Counted from the first letter of the stretch, positions 18,860 to 28,500 are shown. The stretch: 64,000 nt of DNA from an uncultured Atopobium sp. (GCA_947252455.1 CAMXVQ010000003.1:30829-94828); one strand, 5' to 3'. Notes: a model not told the origin generated them from the sequence alone. Numbers and translations are program-made.

Positions 18860-19591
18860 ATGACCGCGGCAAGCAAAAAACAGCCTTTGTATCGTACACT
18901 TGTCGATACATTGCGCGAAAAGATCGATAACGACATGACGCCTGGCAGTCTTTTGCCCTCTGAGCGTGAACTTGCTTTTAAATATGGCCTATCGCGTACA
19001 ACGGTAAGGCTTGCGTTAGATGAACTTGAAGGATATGGCATAGTGGTTCGTCGACATGGAAAAGGAACATTTGTTTCTGAGTTTTCGAGTCACGCAGCCA
19101 ATCTGATTTCAGCATACAGTTTTACCGAACAAATGAAAGAGCTTGGTCGTGTTCCTTCTACCAAAATTTTGAGTTTTGACGTCATAAAGGCAACGCGCAA
19201 TGTTGCCGAAAATATTCATATTCCCATAAACAGTGATGTATATGTTATTAACCGTTTGCGTCTTGCAGACGGCGTTTCTATGATGGTAGGTGCAACGTAT
19301 TTACCCGTTTCGCTTTTCCCAAATATTAACTTAAACTTGTTAACCGATAAACCTTTGTACGATGTGCTTGAAGGGCATTTTAATCAGCGTATTGCCGTTG
19401 CAAATGAAGAGTGTTTTGCAAGCACATGTCGCATGGATGAAGCGGCGTTTTTGAACATTCCAGAAGGTGTTCCCGTTTTAAGAATTTGGCGTACCACCTA
19501 TAATGACAAGCATCAAATTATTGAGTATACCAGAAGCGTTGCACGTGGTGACAGCTTTAAATACGTTGTATCTCACGTGCGAAATAAATAA
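18860..19591 (+). CDS. GntR/HutC-family regulator of the GalNAc cluster
   Basis: A 243-residue regulator. The N-terminal winged helix (YRTLVDTLREKI, LLPSERELAFKYGLSRTTVR, RRHGKGTFV) is followed by a UTRA ligand-binding domain (residues about 90-240) typical of regulators sensing phosphosugars, such as NagR/YvoA and AgaR2-type proteins. A GGGGG ribosome binding site is present. It lies directly between the PTS genes and agaS, so GalNAc-6-P or GalN-6-P is a likely effector. The palindrome at 15335-15348 is a candidate operator, which is an inference from position only. Confidence 0.88.
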   Translation: MTAASKKQPLYRTLVDTLREKIDNDMTPGSLLPSERELAFKYGLSRTTVRLALDELEGYGIVVRRHGKGTFVSEFSSHAANLISAYSFTEQMKELGRVPSTKILSFDVIKATRNVAENIHIPINSDVYVINRLRLADGVSMMVGATYLPVSLFPNINLNLLTDKPLYDVLEGHFNQRIAVANEECFASTCRMDEAAFLNIPEGVPVLRIWRTTYNDKHQIIEYTRSVARGDSFKYVVSHVRNK

Positions 19592-19638
19592 GTAAGTAAA
19601 ACCATATGAGCGTATGCTCAAGAAAGAAGGCGGATGGC

Positions 19639-20808
19639 ATGTTTAAAAAATCATCTGAGGAATTAACACAACTAGGTGCGCATATTACAACTCATGAGAT
19701 TTTTCAGCAAAGTGATTTATGGAAACAAACCTATGACGTGTATACGCAGCACAAACAGGAGATAGCCGCATTTTTGAACGGTGTCATTGCTGGCAAAGGA
19801 AACCACGAGGCCGTTCGAGTTATTTTTGCAGGTGCTGGGACCTCGGCTTATGTGGGAGATACGCTTGTACCATATTTGCGTCGCTCGGCACAGACGTCTC
19901 CGTATGAGTTTTGTGCACGCGCTACAACCGACATTGTGTCTGCCCCCTATGATTTTATTCGCCCCGATGATCCTACGTTGTTTGTTTCGTTTGCTCGTTC
20001 AGGCAACAGTCCTGAGAGCCTGGCGGCAATCGAGCGTGTAGAACAGATTGCAACCAATGTTCATTTTCTTAATATAACCTGTGCTCCCGAGGGTAAGCTT
20101 GCGGTGCAAAGTGCAAACAATCCAAATGCATATACCGTGTTGCTTCCGTTTGCAAATGATCAGGGTTTCGCAATGACAGGTAGCTTTACCTGCATGTTAT
20201 TGCTTGCTGCGCTTATTTTTGATCCATTAGAAGATGCTCGCAAACAAAAACTTGTTGAGCAAATTGCTCAACTTGGTAAAAATATTACCGATCGCGAGGA
20301 AGAGATCTGTAAATTCTTACAAGACGACTTTACGCGTATCACCTATTTGGGTTCAGGAGCCCTAGGAGCTCTTACACGCGAAGCGCAACTTAAAATTCTT
20401 GAGCTTACTGCTGGTAAAATTGCAACTTCGTTTGATACCTCAATGGGTTATCGTCATGGACCAAAGTCTTTTGTTGATGCACACACGCTGGTATTTGATT
20501 TTGTTTCAAACGATGCCTATACGCGTCAATATGACCTTGATATTCTTAACGAAATTGCAGGCGACGATATTGCACTTCACACCGTTGCAATTCAGCAGCT
20601 TCAAACCAGCAATTTTGAGGGCGAATCGTTTAACCTTAGCGCGCAGGAAGCGCTGCCCGAGCTCTATCTAGCCTTGCCCTACATTTTGGTTGCTCAGACT
20701 ATTGCGCTTAATACATCTGTTAAAGTTAACAATACCCCCGATACACCTTCTCCATCTGGTACGGTTAATCGTGTGGTTAAAGGCGTAACTATTCACCCTT
20801 TGCCATAG
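19639..20808 (+). CDS. agaS: Galactosamine-6-phosphate deaminase/isomerase AgaS
   Basis: A 389-residue double-SIS-domain enzyme that converts galactosamine-6-P to tagatose-6-P with release of ammonia. The start at 19639 follows AGAAGG; the upstream in-frame ATG at 19606 is weaker. Signature stretches match E. coli AgaS closely: GAGTSAYVGD, FARSGNSPESLAAIE, LELTAGKIATSFDTSMGYRH followed by GPKSFVD, YTRQYDLDIL, and the end NTPDTPSPSGTVNRVVKG. Length matches the 384-residue E. coli protein. This gene is the best evidence that the PTS cluster serves GalNAc or galactosamine. Confidence 0.95.
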   Translation: MFKKSSEELTQLGAHITTHEIFQQSDLWKQTYDVYTQHKQEIAAFLNGVIAGKGNHEAVRVIFAGAGTSAYVGDTLVPYLRRSAQTSPYEFCARATTDIVSAPYDFIRPDDPTLFVSFARSGNSPESLAAIERVEQIATNVHFLNITCAPEGKLAVQSANNPNAYTVLLPFANDQGFAMTGSFTCMLLLAALIFDPLEDARKQKLVEQIAQLGKNITDREEEICKFLQDDFTRITYLGSGALGALTREAQLKILELTAGKIATSFDTSMGYRHGPKSFVDAHTLVFDFVSNDAYTRQYDLDILNEIAGDDIALHTVAIQQLQTSNFEGESFNLSAQEALPELYLALPYILVAQTIALNTSVKVNNTPDTPSPSGTVNRVVKGVTIHPLP

Positions 20809-20916
20809 TACGTTCGTAAATATAAGCTAACGCTTAGCTACAGTTTGTATACGTGGTGAGATGTGTGTAAGCATATGCGTATGAAGTTTTGAATCAAATA
20901 GAAGAGGTAAACAGCA

Positions 20917-22098
20917 ATGTATGCGGTACAAGTTGGAAAAATTGTTCTTCCCGGACGCGTTGAAACTCACGGGTATCTTCTGATCGATCAAGGTGAATTT
21001 ATAGGTTTTACCCATGAGAAGCCTTCAGAAGATATAAACGTTGTGGACAGATCAACGTATTGGGTAGCACCTGGATATGTTGATACACACATTCATGGTT
21101 TTGTAGGGCACGACGTTATGGACGCTAACGCCAAAGGTTTAGACGAGGCGTCTAGTGCCTTGGTAAAATTTGGTACTACTACCTGGGTACCAACTACGCT
21201 TACACAAACGGTTGAGCAAATTGGTCGTGCGTGTGAAAGTGTATATGAGGCACGCTCAAATCGTTCAGACGATTTTGTTGGCGCTCGCATCGAAGGAATC
21301 TTTTTGGAAGGGCCGTTCTTTACCGAAAAGCATAAAGGAGCGCAAAATCCTGCACATATGATTGATCCCAATATCGAAATTCTTGAGGGTTGGCAAAAAC
21401 GCGCGCATGGTTTGATTTGCAGAACTGGTCTTGCACCCGAGCGAAGTGGTGCCGCGCACTATTGTGCACAGGCACGTGATTTAGGTGTTGTTTGTGCACT
21501 TGGACATTCAGATGCAACATGTGCAGAAGGTTTTGCGTGTATAGAAGCTGGTGCTACAACATTCATACATGTGTATAACGGTATGAGTGGTCTCCATCAT
21601 AGAAATCCAGGCTTAGTTGCATGCGCCATGGCGTCGAGTAATACCTATGGTGAGCTTATCTGCGATGGTATGCATATTGTACCCGATGCATTAACTGCAT
21701 TTATTAAAGCAAAAGGTTGGGAGCATACGCCTCTTGTAACCGATTGTTTGCGTTGTGGTGGTATGCCCGAAGGCAACTATATGTTAGGAGATTTTCCTAT
21801 TCGTATGCAGGATAATCTTGCTCATCTTATTTTGCCAGACGGCTCTTTAGGAAGCATTGCAGGTTCGGTACTCACTCTTAATCAAGCAGTTAAAAATGTT
21901 GTTGACTGGAATATAGTAACCGCTGAGCAAGCAATACGTATGGCAACAGAAGTTGCAGCTCAGGCGTCGGGTATCGATGATGTGTGTGGACAAATTTTAC
22001 CAGGTCGTCATGCAGACTTTAATATCCTTGACAACAACCTCAATGTTGTGGAAACATATTTATCAGGTGCTTGTGTACAAACATCGTCACAGTTGTAA
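20917..22098 (+). CDS. agaA: N-acetylgalactosamine-6-phosphate deacetylase (NagA/AgaA family)
   Basis: A 393-residue amidohydrolase that removes acetate from GalNAc-6-P (or GlcNAc-6-P). Metal and active-site motifs are His58-x-His60 in GYVDTHIHG, Glu131 in LEGPFF, GHSDAT, HVYNGMS and the catalytic Asp276 in VTDCLRCGG. The family usually has HxFNAM and TDA; the Tyr, Gly and Cys variants here may reflect substrate preference. AGAAGAGG precedes the ATG. In this cluster its product feeds AgaS. No glucosamine-6-P deaminase (NagB) is seen, so GalNAc is favoured over GlcNAc. Confidence 0.9.
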   Translation: MYAVQVGKIVLPGRVETHGYLLIDQGEFIGFTHEKPSEDINVVDRSTYWVAPGYVDTHIHGFVGHDVMDANAKGLDEASSALVKFGTTTWVPTTLTQTVEQIGRACESVYEARSNRSDDFVGARIEGIFLEGPFFTEKHKGAQNPAHMIDPNIEILEGWQKRAHGLICRTGLAPERSGAAHYCAQARDLGVVCALGHSDATCAEGFACIEAGATTFIHVYNGMSGLHHRNPGLVACAMASSNTYGELICDGMHIVPDALTAFIKAKGWEHTPLVTDCLRCGGMPEGNYMLGDFPIRMQDNLAHLILPDGSLGSIAGSVLTLNQAVKNVVDWNIVTAEQAIRMATEVAAQASGIDDVCGQILPGRHADFNILDNNLNVVETYLSGACVQTSSQL

Positions 22099-22121
22099 TA
22101 TGCAAAGTTTTGGATGAGTAT

Positions 22122-22934
22122 ATGATTAAATTAATTCTTTCGGATATTGATGGCACGCTTTTACCCTTTGGACAGCATGTTGTAAGCGAGCGTACTAGAC
22201 GTGCTATCGCGTTGGCAAACGAAGCAGGGATTGTATGCGGTCCGTGTACAGGTCGTGTATATGGACAACTACCCCCTTTATTTGCCAATGAGAGTGCTTG
22301 TACAGAAAGTGCAGTTGCTACTAATGGGTCGCAGGTTTTTTTGCGTGGCAAAAAAATCGAAGAGATTATTATTCCCTATGAGCTTCTTTGTGCGCTTAAA
22401 AGCGAAGTTGAGTGTATTCCGCACTGTGGTATGTTGGTGTTTAAGGGCACAACTCCTTATTTAGTTGCAGGAAAACGTGAGGATTTAGGTCTTCATTTTC
22501 CTTCATATGCAGATATATGTATTCCAACACTGCAGATGCCAACGCACCCCGTGGTAAAAACAAATGTGTTCATGGCCGAGCCCGAGCAAGGTACGCGCGC
22601 TGTTATAGATCATCTTAATCGCTGCGTGGATGGTCTTGATTTTGACTATCCGCGTGTTGGCTTTTCTAATGTTATGCTGAGCGGTCATAATAAAGCTACA
22701 GGTATTGACACCATGGTCAAGGCACTTGGTATTAGCTACGACGAAGTAGTGGTTTTTGGTGACGCAGGTAACGACCTCACCATGTTTTCAAAAGTACCTG
22801 CTTCTGTTGCCGTTGCAGGTGCAACTCCAGAAGCTGCAGCTGCTGCGCATTATCACATTGGCGCGTGCGAAGATGATAGCGTTGCATGTGCAATTGAGAT
22901 GCTTGCACAAAATATTTGGCCCTTTTCTTCCTAA
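22122..22934 (+). CDS. HAD-superfamily Cof-type sugar phosphatase
   Basis: A 270-residue Cof/YbiV-type phosphatase. The start at 22122 gives the canonical LILSDIDGTLL N-terminus with the Asp nucleophile; the longer ORF from 22071 overlaps the deacetylase gene. Motif III/IV is VVFGDAGNDLTMF, and a large type-IIB cap lies between. Such enzymes dephosphorylate sugar phosphates or flavin/pyridoxal phosphates. As last gene of the GalNAc operon it could relieve phosphosugar build-up; the true substrate is unknown. Confidence 0.85.
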   Translation: MIKLILSDIDGTLLPFGQHVVSERTRRAIALANEAGIVCGPCTGRVYGQLPPLFANESACTESAVATNGSQVFLRGKKIEEIIIPYELLCALKSEVECIPHCGMLVFKGTTPYLVAGKREDLGLHFPSYADICIPTLQMPTHPVVKTNVFMAEPEQGTRAVIDHLNRCVDGLDFDYPRVGFSNVMLSGHNKATGIDTMVKALGISYDEVVVFGDAGNDLTMFSKVPASVAVAGATPEAAAAAHYHIGACEDDSVACAIEMLAQNIWPFSS

Positions 22935-22954
22935 GCTGTGCTATGATGCATACA

Positions 22955-23246
22955 TATGCAATGACGGAGAGGGTATGCCTTTGCCATTGGTCGGTGTAGT
23001 TAAGAGATAAAATCCTTGGCTGAAAGATTTTACGTCATCGAGGCATACGTTCACTCTATCAGCAGCTATCTGAAAGCTTTTGAGTTTTGTATAACGCAAA
23101 TGTATAAAGCAAGTAGGTGCGCCGTTTTCTCACGAGACGAGATTTTAAGTGGGCAAAACAAAAGCTATACGTTTTGTCAAACAAGGTGGTACCGCGGAAT
23201 ATTATCCGTCCTTGTGTGTGATACACGAGGACGGTTTTTTTTATAT
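22955..23246 (+). ncRNA. T-box riboswitch (Phe specifier) controlling pheST
   Basis: The conserved T-box AAGGTGGTACCGCGG (23183-23196 core) is present. It is followed by a strong terminator in which CCGTCCT (23206-23212) pairs with AGGACGG (23228-23234) before a run of eight T. Stem I can be drawn with a basal helix (GAGAG near 22968 with CTCT near 23055) and a helix GTATGCCT / AGGCATAC (right arm 23041-23048). Between them lies TTC followed by A at 23050-23053, a Phe codon in the specifier position. Uncharged tRNA-Phe would stabilise the antiterminator and switch on pheS-pheT. Exact 5' end is estimated. Confidence 0.93.
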
Positions 23247-23315
23247 AGAAGTTCGTTTTATACACAAAGTTGTATGGATTTCTAACTATATGTACAGTTT
23301 GAAAGGGGAGCTTAT

Positions 23316-24383
23316 ATGTCAATGGCAGAAAGCCTTGAAGCTATTCAACACGAAGTAGAACAAGGCCTCGCACAAGCGTCTTCTCCAGAAGAGATCGAGG
23401 CTATTCGCGTACAAGTTTTGGGTAAAAAAGGCTCACTTACGGCAGTTATGCACATGATGGGTAGTGTGAGTAAAGAAGAGCGCCCTCATATGGGAAAGCT
23501 TGCAAACGATGTGCGCGAGCAGGTAAGCACTCTTATCGCCAAGCGTAAAAGTGAGCTTATGGACGCGTGTATGCTCAAACAGTTTGAAGCCCAAAAAGTA
23601 GACATAACGCTTCCGGGGCGTGCGTATCCAAAAGGCACGCAACATCTGATCTCATCTATTCGCGAAGAAATTGAGGATATTTTTACGGGTCTTGGATACA
23701 CGGTAGAAGATGGCCCTTATGTTGAAACCACGTATTATAACTTTACTGCACTTAATGCTCCTGAGGATCATCCCTCACGGAGTGCAAAAGATACCTTCTA
23801 TTTGGTAGATCGAGCACCCGAAGGAAAAGAGCACCATGTTTTGGGTGAGTCCGATGTTTTGCTGAGAACTCAAACATCAGGAGTGCAGGTACACGTAATG
23901 GAACATACCAAGCCTCCTATTTATATGATTTGCCCAGGTACCGTATTTCGTCCCGATACAGCAGATGCCAATCATCTTCCGCAATTTACGCAGGTAGAAG
24001 GACTTGTTGTTGATAGGGGAATTACGTTTGGCGACTTAAAAGGTACGCTTGATTATTTTTGCAAAGAGATTTTTGGAAAAGACAGAAAAACGCGCTATCG
24101 TCCACACTTTTTCCCATTTACCGAGCCAAGCTGCGAAGTTGATGTATCTTGTGGTGTTTGCAAAGGTAGTGGGTGCCGTTTTTGCAAATATACAGGTTGG
24201 TTAGAGATTTTGGGTTGCGGTCTTGTAGACCCCAACGTCTTTGGATATGTAGGAATTGATCCCGAGGTATATTCTGGTTTTGCCTTTGGTATTGGTGTTG
24301 AGCGCGTTGCTGCATTGCGCTACGATTTGCCAGACTTACGCATGCTTATGGCAGGCGATATGCGCTTCTTGCGCCAATTTTAA
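23316..24383 (+). CDS. pheS: Phenylalanyl-tRNA synthetase alpha subunit
   Basis: A 355-residue subunit. A coiled-coil N-terminal arm (residues 1-90) is followed by the class II catalytic core: LPGRAYPKGTQH, motif 2 region FRPDTADANHLPQFTQVEGL, FFPFTEPSCEVDVSC and motif 3 GFAFGIGVERVAAL. Four Cys in DVSCGVCKGSGCRFCKYTGW resemble a small metal site. Ribosome binding site GAAAGGGGAG. It charges tRNA-Phe together with PheT and is under the T-box just upstream. Confidence 0.98.
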   Translation: MSMAESLEAIQHEVEQGLAQASSPEEIEAIRVQVLGKKGSLTAVMHMMGSVSKEERPHMGKLANDVREQVSTLIAKRKSELMDACMLKQFEAQKVDITLPGRAYPKGTQHLISSIREEIEDIFTGLGYTVEDGPYVETTYYNFTALNAPEDHPSRSAKDTFYLVDRAPEGKEHHVLGESDVLLRTQTSGVQVHVMEHTKPPIYMICPGTVFRPDTADANHLPQFTQVEGLVVDRGITFGDLKGTLDYFCKEIFGKDRKTRYRPHFFPFTEPSCEVDVSCGVCKGSGCRFCKYTGWLEILGCGLVDPNVFGYVGIDPEVYSGFAFGIGVERVAALRYDLPDLRMLMAGDMRFLRQF

Positions 24384-24423
24384 CATCATCTAATACAACT
24401 GCTGTTACGTTGAAAGGTTTATA

Positions 24424-26934
24424 ATGCGCATCTCGTATGAATGGTTAAAAACTTTAGTAGATATACCCGATGATCCAAATGATTTAGTACGTGAATTTAT
24501 TCGTACTGGAACCGAAGTTGAGGCGGTGGATACAACGGGTGCCGATATTACCCATGTGGTAACATCGCAAGTTCTTTCAAAAACACCCCATCCCGATTCC
24601 GATCATATGTTTGTATGCAAAATGGACGTTGGCACATATCATACAGATGATAAAGGTAATCCCATACCGCTTCAGGTTGTTTGTGGCGCTCAAAATTTTA
24701 ACGAAGGCGATAAAACCGTAACCGCGCTGGTAGGGGCTACGCTTCCTGGTGATATTCACATTAAAAAAGGTAAATTGCGCGGCGTTGAATCCTGTGGTAT
24801 GAACTGTTCAGCGCGTGAATTGGGCTTGAGTTCAGATCACACAGGCATTATGATTTTAGATCCCACAGCTCCTGTAGGAGTAGATTTTTGCACGTGGAAA
24901 AACTTGCGCGATACCGTTATCGACTGCGAGATTACGCCTAATCGTCCCGATTGTTTAAGTATGCTCGGCATTGCGCATGAAGTGAGCGCTATGTATAACG
25001 AGCCGTGTCATATCTCACTTGAAACTGTTAAACACGAATCCGCGCACTCTACTCAAGATCTTGTTGATGTGCGTATCCAAGACGATACATTATGTCCTCG
25101 TTATACGGCGCGCGTGCTGCATAACGTGGTAATTAAAGAGAGCCCCGAGTGGCTTCGCAAGCGTTTAATAGCTGCAGGTACCAGACCCATTAATAACGTG
25201 GTAGATATTACAAATTACGTTATGTATCTTACTGGTCAGCCACTGCACGCGTTTGATCTTGCTAAGCTGTCAGCTGACGAGAATGGCAAACGCCATATTG
25301 TAGTACGTGCTGCACATGCAGGTGAAACCTTGGTTACGCTTGATGATCAAGAGCGTAAGCTTACCGATGACATGATTGTTATTAGCGATAACGGGCAAAC
25401 ACCTCTTGCGCTTGCAGGTGTTATGGGCGGTAAAAATTCTGAAATTGATGAATCAACACAAGATGTTTTGCTTGAAAGCGCGGCATTTTCTGCAGGTCAT
25501 ATTTCACGTACTAGCAGAAACCTCGACCTTATGAGTGAAGCTTCTATACGCTATGAGCGTCAGATTGATGTTAATGGCTGCGCACGTGCCTCTGAAATTG
25601 CTGCTGCATTATTTGAAGCATATGCATCGGCTGAAGTTTCTAAAGGTTTGCTTGATGTGTATCCACATGTTGTAGAGCCTGTATGCATAAAATTGCGCTC
25701 TAAGCGTGTGTGCGAGCTTGCCGGAGAAACTATTCAACCAAACTTTATGAAGGAGCGTCTTGAGCGTCTTGGTTGTACGGTAAAGCCTTGTAAATCGTCT
25801 GATACCCAAAACGCTGATGTGTGCACACAACTTTCGGATAATGCATGCGAATATCTTGTGTATGCACCAACTAATCGTCCCGATTTAACGCGTGAAATTG
25901 ATTTGGTAGAAGAAATTGTTCGTCTGTGGGGCGAAGGTGATATTACACCAACGCTTCCTGCAGCACGCAATCATGCAGGTGGTTTAAGCGAGGAGCAGCG
26001 ATATCTGCGTTGTATAGGCGCTACGTTGCGTGCAAGTGGCCTGAGCGAGACAACTACGTATAATTTTGCCGATCCAGCCGATTTGGAGCGTTTAGGCATG
26101 TCTGAGGAGGGTAGAGGAGTTCCCATTCAGATTATGCGTCCTTTGGTTGCCGATCAAAGCGAAATGCGCCGCGATATTATCCCTGGACTCTTACGCAGTG
26201 TTGCTTACAATCTTGATCATGGTGTTAAAAATGTACATTTGTACGAGATTGGCCGTGTGTTCTTTGGTCATGAGCACAAAAGTCAGCCTACCGAGAGTGT
26301 CTATGTAGCAGGCGTTATGTGTGGCTCATGGGCCGATGATGCGTGGTGTGCCAGCTATCCTGCATTTGATTTCTTTGATGTTAAAGGTGTTGTTGAGCAG
26401 CTTTGCGAGCGCTTGCGTCTTACCAAAGTTCGTTATAAAGTTGCCGATCCACAAGCATTTGGATGGCTTCAGCCTGGTTGTGCAGCCGAGCTCATATGCT
26501 CAGGCGAGCACATTGGCTGGCTTGGCGTGTTACATCCAAAGAGTTGCAAAAACTTTGGTGTTTCTGAACCCGTTATGGCGTTTGAATTATCATGCGCGGC
26601 TCTTCTTCGTCATGCGCAGCACGAACTGCCTTACCAAGATGTTCCAACGCTTCCAGGCGTATCTATTGACCTTGCCCTTGTGGTAGATGAAGACTTAGAT
26701 GCCGAAAGTATTATGCAGCGTCTTGCTTCCGCTGGTGGAAAACTCTTAACCGATGTTCGTCTTTTTGACGTGTATCGTGATGAGGAGCGTGTTGGTGTCC
26801 ATAAAAAGTCAATGACCTTCTCGCTGACCTATCGTTGTGATGATCATACACTCACCTCAGAAGAAGTTAATAAAGCTCACACAAAATTGATTGCCAAGAT
26901 AACAAGAAGTTGTAAAGCGGAGATAAGAAGCTAA
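24424..26934 (+). CDS. pheT: Phenylalanyl-tRNA synthetase beta subunit
   Basis: An 836-residue subunit, 40 bp after pheS, with a GAAAGG ribosome binding site. Domains in order are an N-terminal OB/EMAP-like tRNA-binding domain (about 40-150, VVCGAQNFNEGDKTV), the B3/4 editing domain (PINNVVDITNYVM, GQPLHAFD, LALAGVMGG), the B5 domain (about 410-500), the catalytic-like core (about 510-720) and the C-terminal ferredoxin-fold anticodon-binding domain (DVRLFDVYRDEERVG). Length is normal. It forms the alpha2-beta2 enzyme with PheS and edits Tyr-tRNA-Phe. Confidence 0.98.
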   Translation: MRISYEWLKTLVDIPDDPNDLVREFIRTGTEVEAVDTTGADITHVVTSQVLSKTPHPDSDHMFVCKMDVGTYHTDDKGNPIPLQVVCGAQNFNEGDKTVTALVGATLPGDIHIKKGKLRGVESCGMNCSARELGLSSDHTGIMILDPTAPVGVDFCTWKNLRDTVIDCEITPNRPDCLSMLGIAHEVSAMYNEPCHISLETVKHESAHSTQDLVDVRIQDDTLCPRYTARVLHNVVIKESPEWLRKRLIAAGTRPINNVVDITNYVMYLTGQPLHAFDLAKLSADENGKRHIVVRAAHAGETLVTLDDQERKLTDDMIVISDNGQTPLALAGVMGGKNSEIDESTQDVLLESAAFSAGHISRTSRNLDLMSEASIRYERQIDVNGCARASEIAAALFEAYASAEVSKGLLDVYPHVVEPVCIKLRSKRVCELAGETIQPNFMKERLERLGCTVKPCKSSDTQNADVCTQLSDNACEYLVYAPTNRPDLTREIDLVEEIVRLWGEGDITPTLPAARNHAGGLSEEQRYLRCIGATLRASGLSETTTYNFADPADLERLGMSEEGRGVPIQIMRPLVADQSEMRRDIIPGLLRSVAYNLDHGVKNVHLYEIGRVFFGHEHKSQPTESVYVAGVMCGSWADDAWCASYPAFDFFDVKGVVEQLCERLRLTKVRYKVADPQAFGWLQPGCAAELICSGEHIGWLGVLHPKSCKNFGVSEPVMAFELSCAALLRHAQHELPYQDVPTLPGVSIDLALVVDEDLDAESIMQRLASAGGKLLTDVRLFDVYRDEERVGVHKKSMTFSLTYRCDDHTLTSEEVNKAHTKLIAKITRSCKAEIRS

Positions 26935-26937
26935 ACT

Positions 26938-26988
26938 GTATACGGTATACTATTTCTCGTGTGCGACAAATTAAAGCGCACACGAGAT
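26938..26988. promoter_or_regulatory. GTATAC palindrome and hairpin between pheT and the next gene
   Basis: GTATACGGTATAC (26938-26950) is a symmetric operator-like sequence. CTCGTGTGCG (26956-26965) with CGCACACGAG (26977-26986) is a perfect 10-bp stem with an 11-nt loop and only a short ATTT after it. The hairpin may terminate pheST. The palindrome might be the operator of the GntR regulator encoded at 27720, by position only. Confidence 0.45.
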
Positions 26989-27019
26989 TTATGCGATCTA
27001 AAACTCTAAGAAGGTCTTT

Positions 27020-27706
27020 ATGCCAAGCTGGAACGTTCATATAGCGCATGCCTTGCGCGTGTTGAACAAACATCCTAAACAGGATCTGGGTATTCATGAC
27101 GAACAAGCGTTTGTCTTTGGTTGCTTGCTACCCGATTTATACGTTGGCTACATGGTTAAGCCGCTTACCAAAAAGATTGCGTATATGAAAACGCATTTTG
27201 CTGATCCAAGTCAGGTTCCGCTTCCCGATTATGATCGTTTTGAAACCGAATATGTGCCTCATGATAAGGCTTTATATGCCCACGAACACCCACAAGATGT
27301 GCTTTTAGGCGCGTGGTGCCATCTTATGGCAGACCATACCTATAATGCTGCAACGCGGGTATTTTTAGCCGAGCATCATATTCCGCGCGGCGAGCGCGCC
27401 CGTATTGGCAAACAAGGCGATCTTGACTTATTTGGTAAAACCATGGATATTGATATTCATATTGAGCTCACGCAAGCCCTTATACAGCAATGTCAGGCTT
27501 TTAAGCAGTATGAAATAGATATGGCTGATGCTAAACACGCTTGTGAGGTGGTTGATGATATTGTTGCTTCCAATAAACGTGAGTACATATATACCGTACC
27601 GCACTATGCAATGTTGAATCAGGAATTTTTTGATACAACATTTGAGCGTGTACATAATTTGATGGAACAAAAATTGCTTGAGTACGCCCACAAACGCTAT
27701 TCGTAA
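27020..27706 (+). CDS. Zinc-dependent phospholipase C-like protein
   Basis: A 228-residue protein beginning MPSWNVHIAHALRVL, without a signal peptide. It has the His/Asp pattern of the Zn_dep_PLPC family: an N-terminal Trp and His, FGCLLPDLYVGY, then GAWCHLMADHTYN, and a further His-rich segment (DIDIHIEL). Members of this broad group are mostly uncharacterised cytoplasmic proteins rather than secreted toxins. AAGAAGG precedes the ATG. It is followed after 13 bp by a GntR regulator, suggesting a two-gene operon. Confidence 0.7.
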   Translation: MPSWNVHIAHALRVLNKHPKQDLGIHDEQAFVFGCLLPDLYVGYMVKPLTKKIAYMKTHFADPSQVPLPDYDRFETEYVPHDKALYAHEHPQDVLLGAWCHLMADHTYNAATRVFLAEHHIPRGERARIGKQGDLDLFGKTMDIDIHIELTQALIQQCQAFKQYEIDMADAKHACEVVDDIVASNKREYIYTVPHYAMLNQEFFDTTFERVHNLMEQKLLEYAHKRYS

Positions 27707-27719
27707 AGAAAGGTCTTTC

Positions 27720-28463
27720 ATGCCAAAGTTTGAAAAATCTACAGGTGATTTATATTATGCGCAGGTTTCAGACTATGTGCGTGAAAAGATTTATTCCAAA
27801 GAATGGGGCGTAGACGAGCCCATCCCTTCTGAGCACGAATTGATGTCCATGCTCGATTTATCGCGTGGAACCGTGCAAAAAGGCATTAGACAGCTGGTAG
27901 ACGAGGGTTTATTGGTTCAGCAACGCGGACGTGGTACTTTTGTCGTACAGCCGGTTATGGCAAGTCCTACGTCTAATAAGTTGTTGTCATTTGGTGAGTC
28001 TATGACCGATTTAGGCGTTGATTATACAACCTGTGTTGTTACCCGTGAGGTGCGCTCGGCCGATGCTGTCTGTGCCGAAAATTTACAAATTGATGTAGGA
28101 GATCCCTATTTGTTTTTGTGTCGTGTTCGTTATGTACGGGCGCGTCCTGTTATGTTTTTGGAAAGCCACGTCAATATTAGCGTGTGTCCGGGTCTTGAAA
28201 ATGAGGATTTTACCGAGCATACCTTATTTTATCAGGTAGAAAAAACCAGTGGTCGAAAAATTGGTCGTTCTGAGCTTGTGTATAATGCTCGTGTTGTAGG
28301 GAAAAAACGCGGTGCTTATTTGGATTCTGATGAACATGCGCCTGCGCTTGAAATAGACCAGCTGGTACGCCTTGATAACGGCGTTCCCTTTGAGTGGGGA
28401 AGCGTGTGGCTTCCTGCTAACAGGTGTGTTATTTCAAATGCAACACAGCGTACAGGCAATTAA
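27720..28463 (+). CDS. GntR/HutC-family transcriptional regulator
   Basis: A 247-residue regulator. The start at 27720 follows AAGAAAGG, not the longer frame at 27678 that overlaps the previous gene. The winged helix (YAQVSDYVREKIYSKEW, IPSEHELMSMLDLSRGTVQK, QQRGRGTFVV) is followed by a UTRA effector domain. TreR-like and NagR-like regulators share this layout. No sugar genes are adjacent other than pyk on the opposite strand, so the regulon is unclear; the palindrome at 26938-26950 is a candidate autoregulatory site. Confidence 0.85.
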   Translation: MPKFEKSTGDLYYAQVSDYVREKIYSKEWGVDEPIPSEHELMSMLDLSRGTVQKGIRQLVDEGLLVQQRGRGTFVVQPVMASPTSNKLLSFGESMTDLGVDYTTCVVTREVRSADAVCAENLQIDVGDPYLFLCRVRYVRARPVMFLESHVNISVCPGLENEDFTEHTLFYQVEKTSGRKIGRSELVYNARVVGKKRGAYLDSDEHAPALEIDQLVRLDNGVPFEWGSVWLPANRCVISNATQRTGN

Positions 28464-28500
28464 CATCGTACAAGTAGCTCAACATAACGCTTAACAAATA

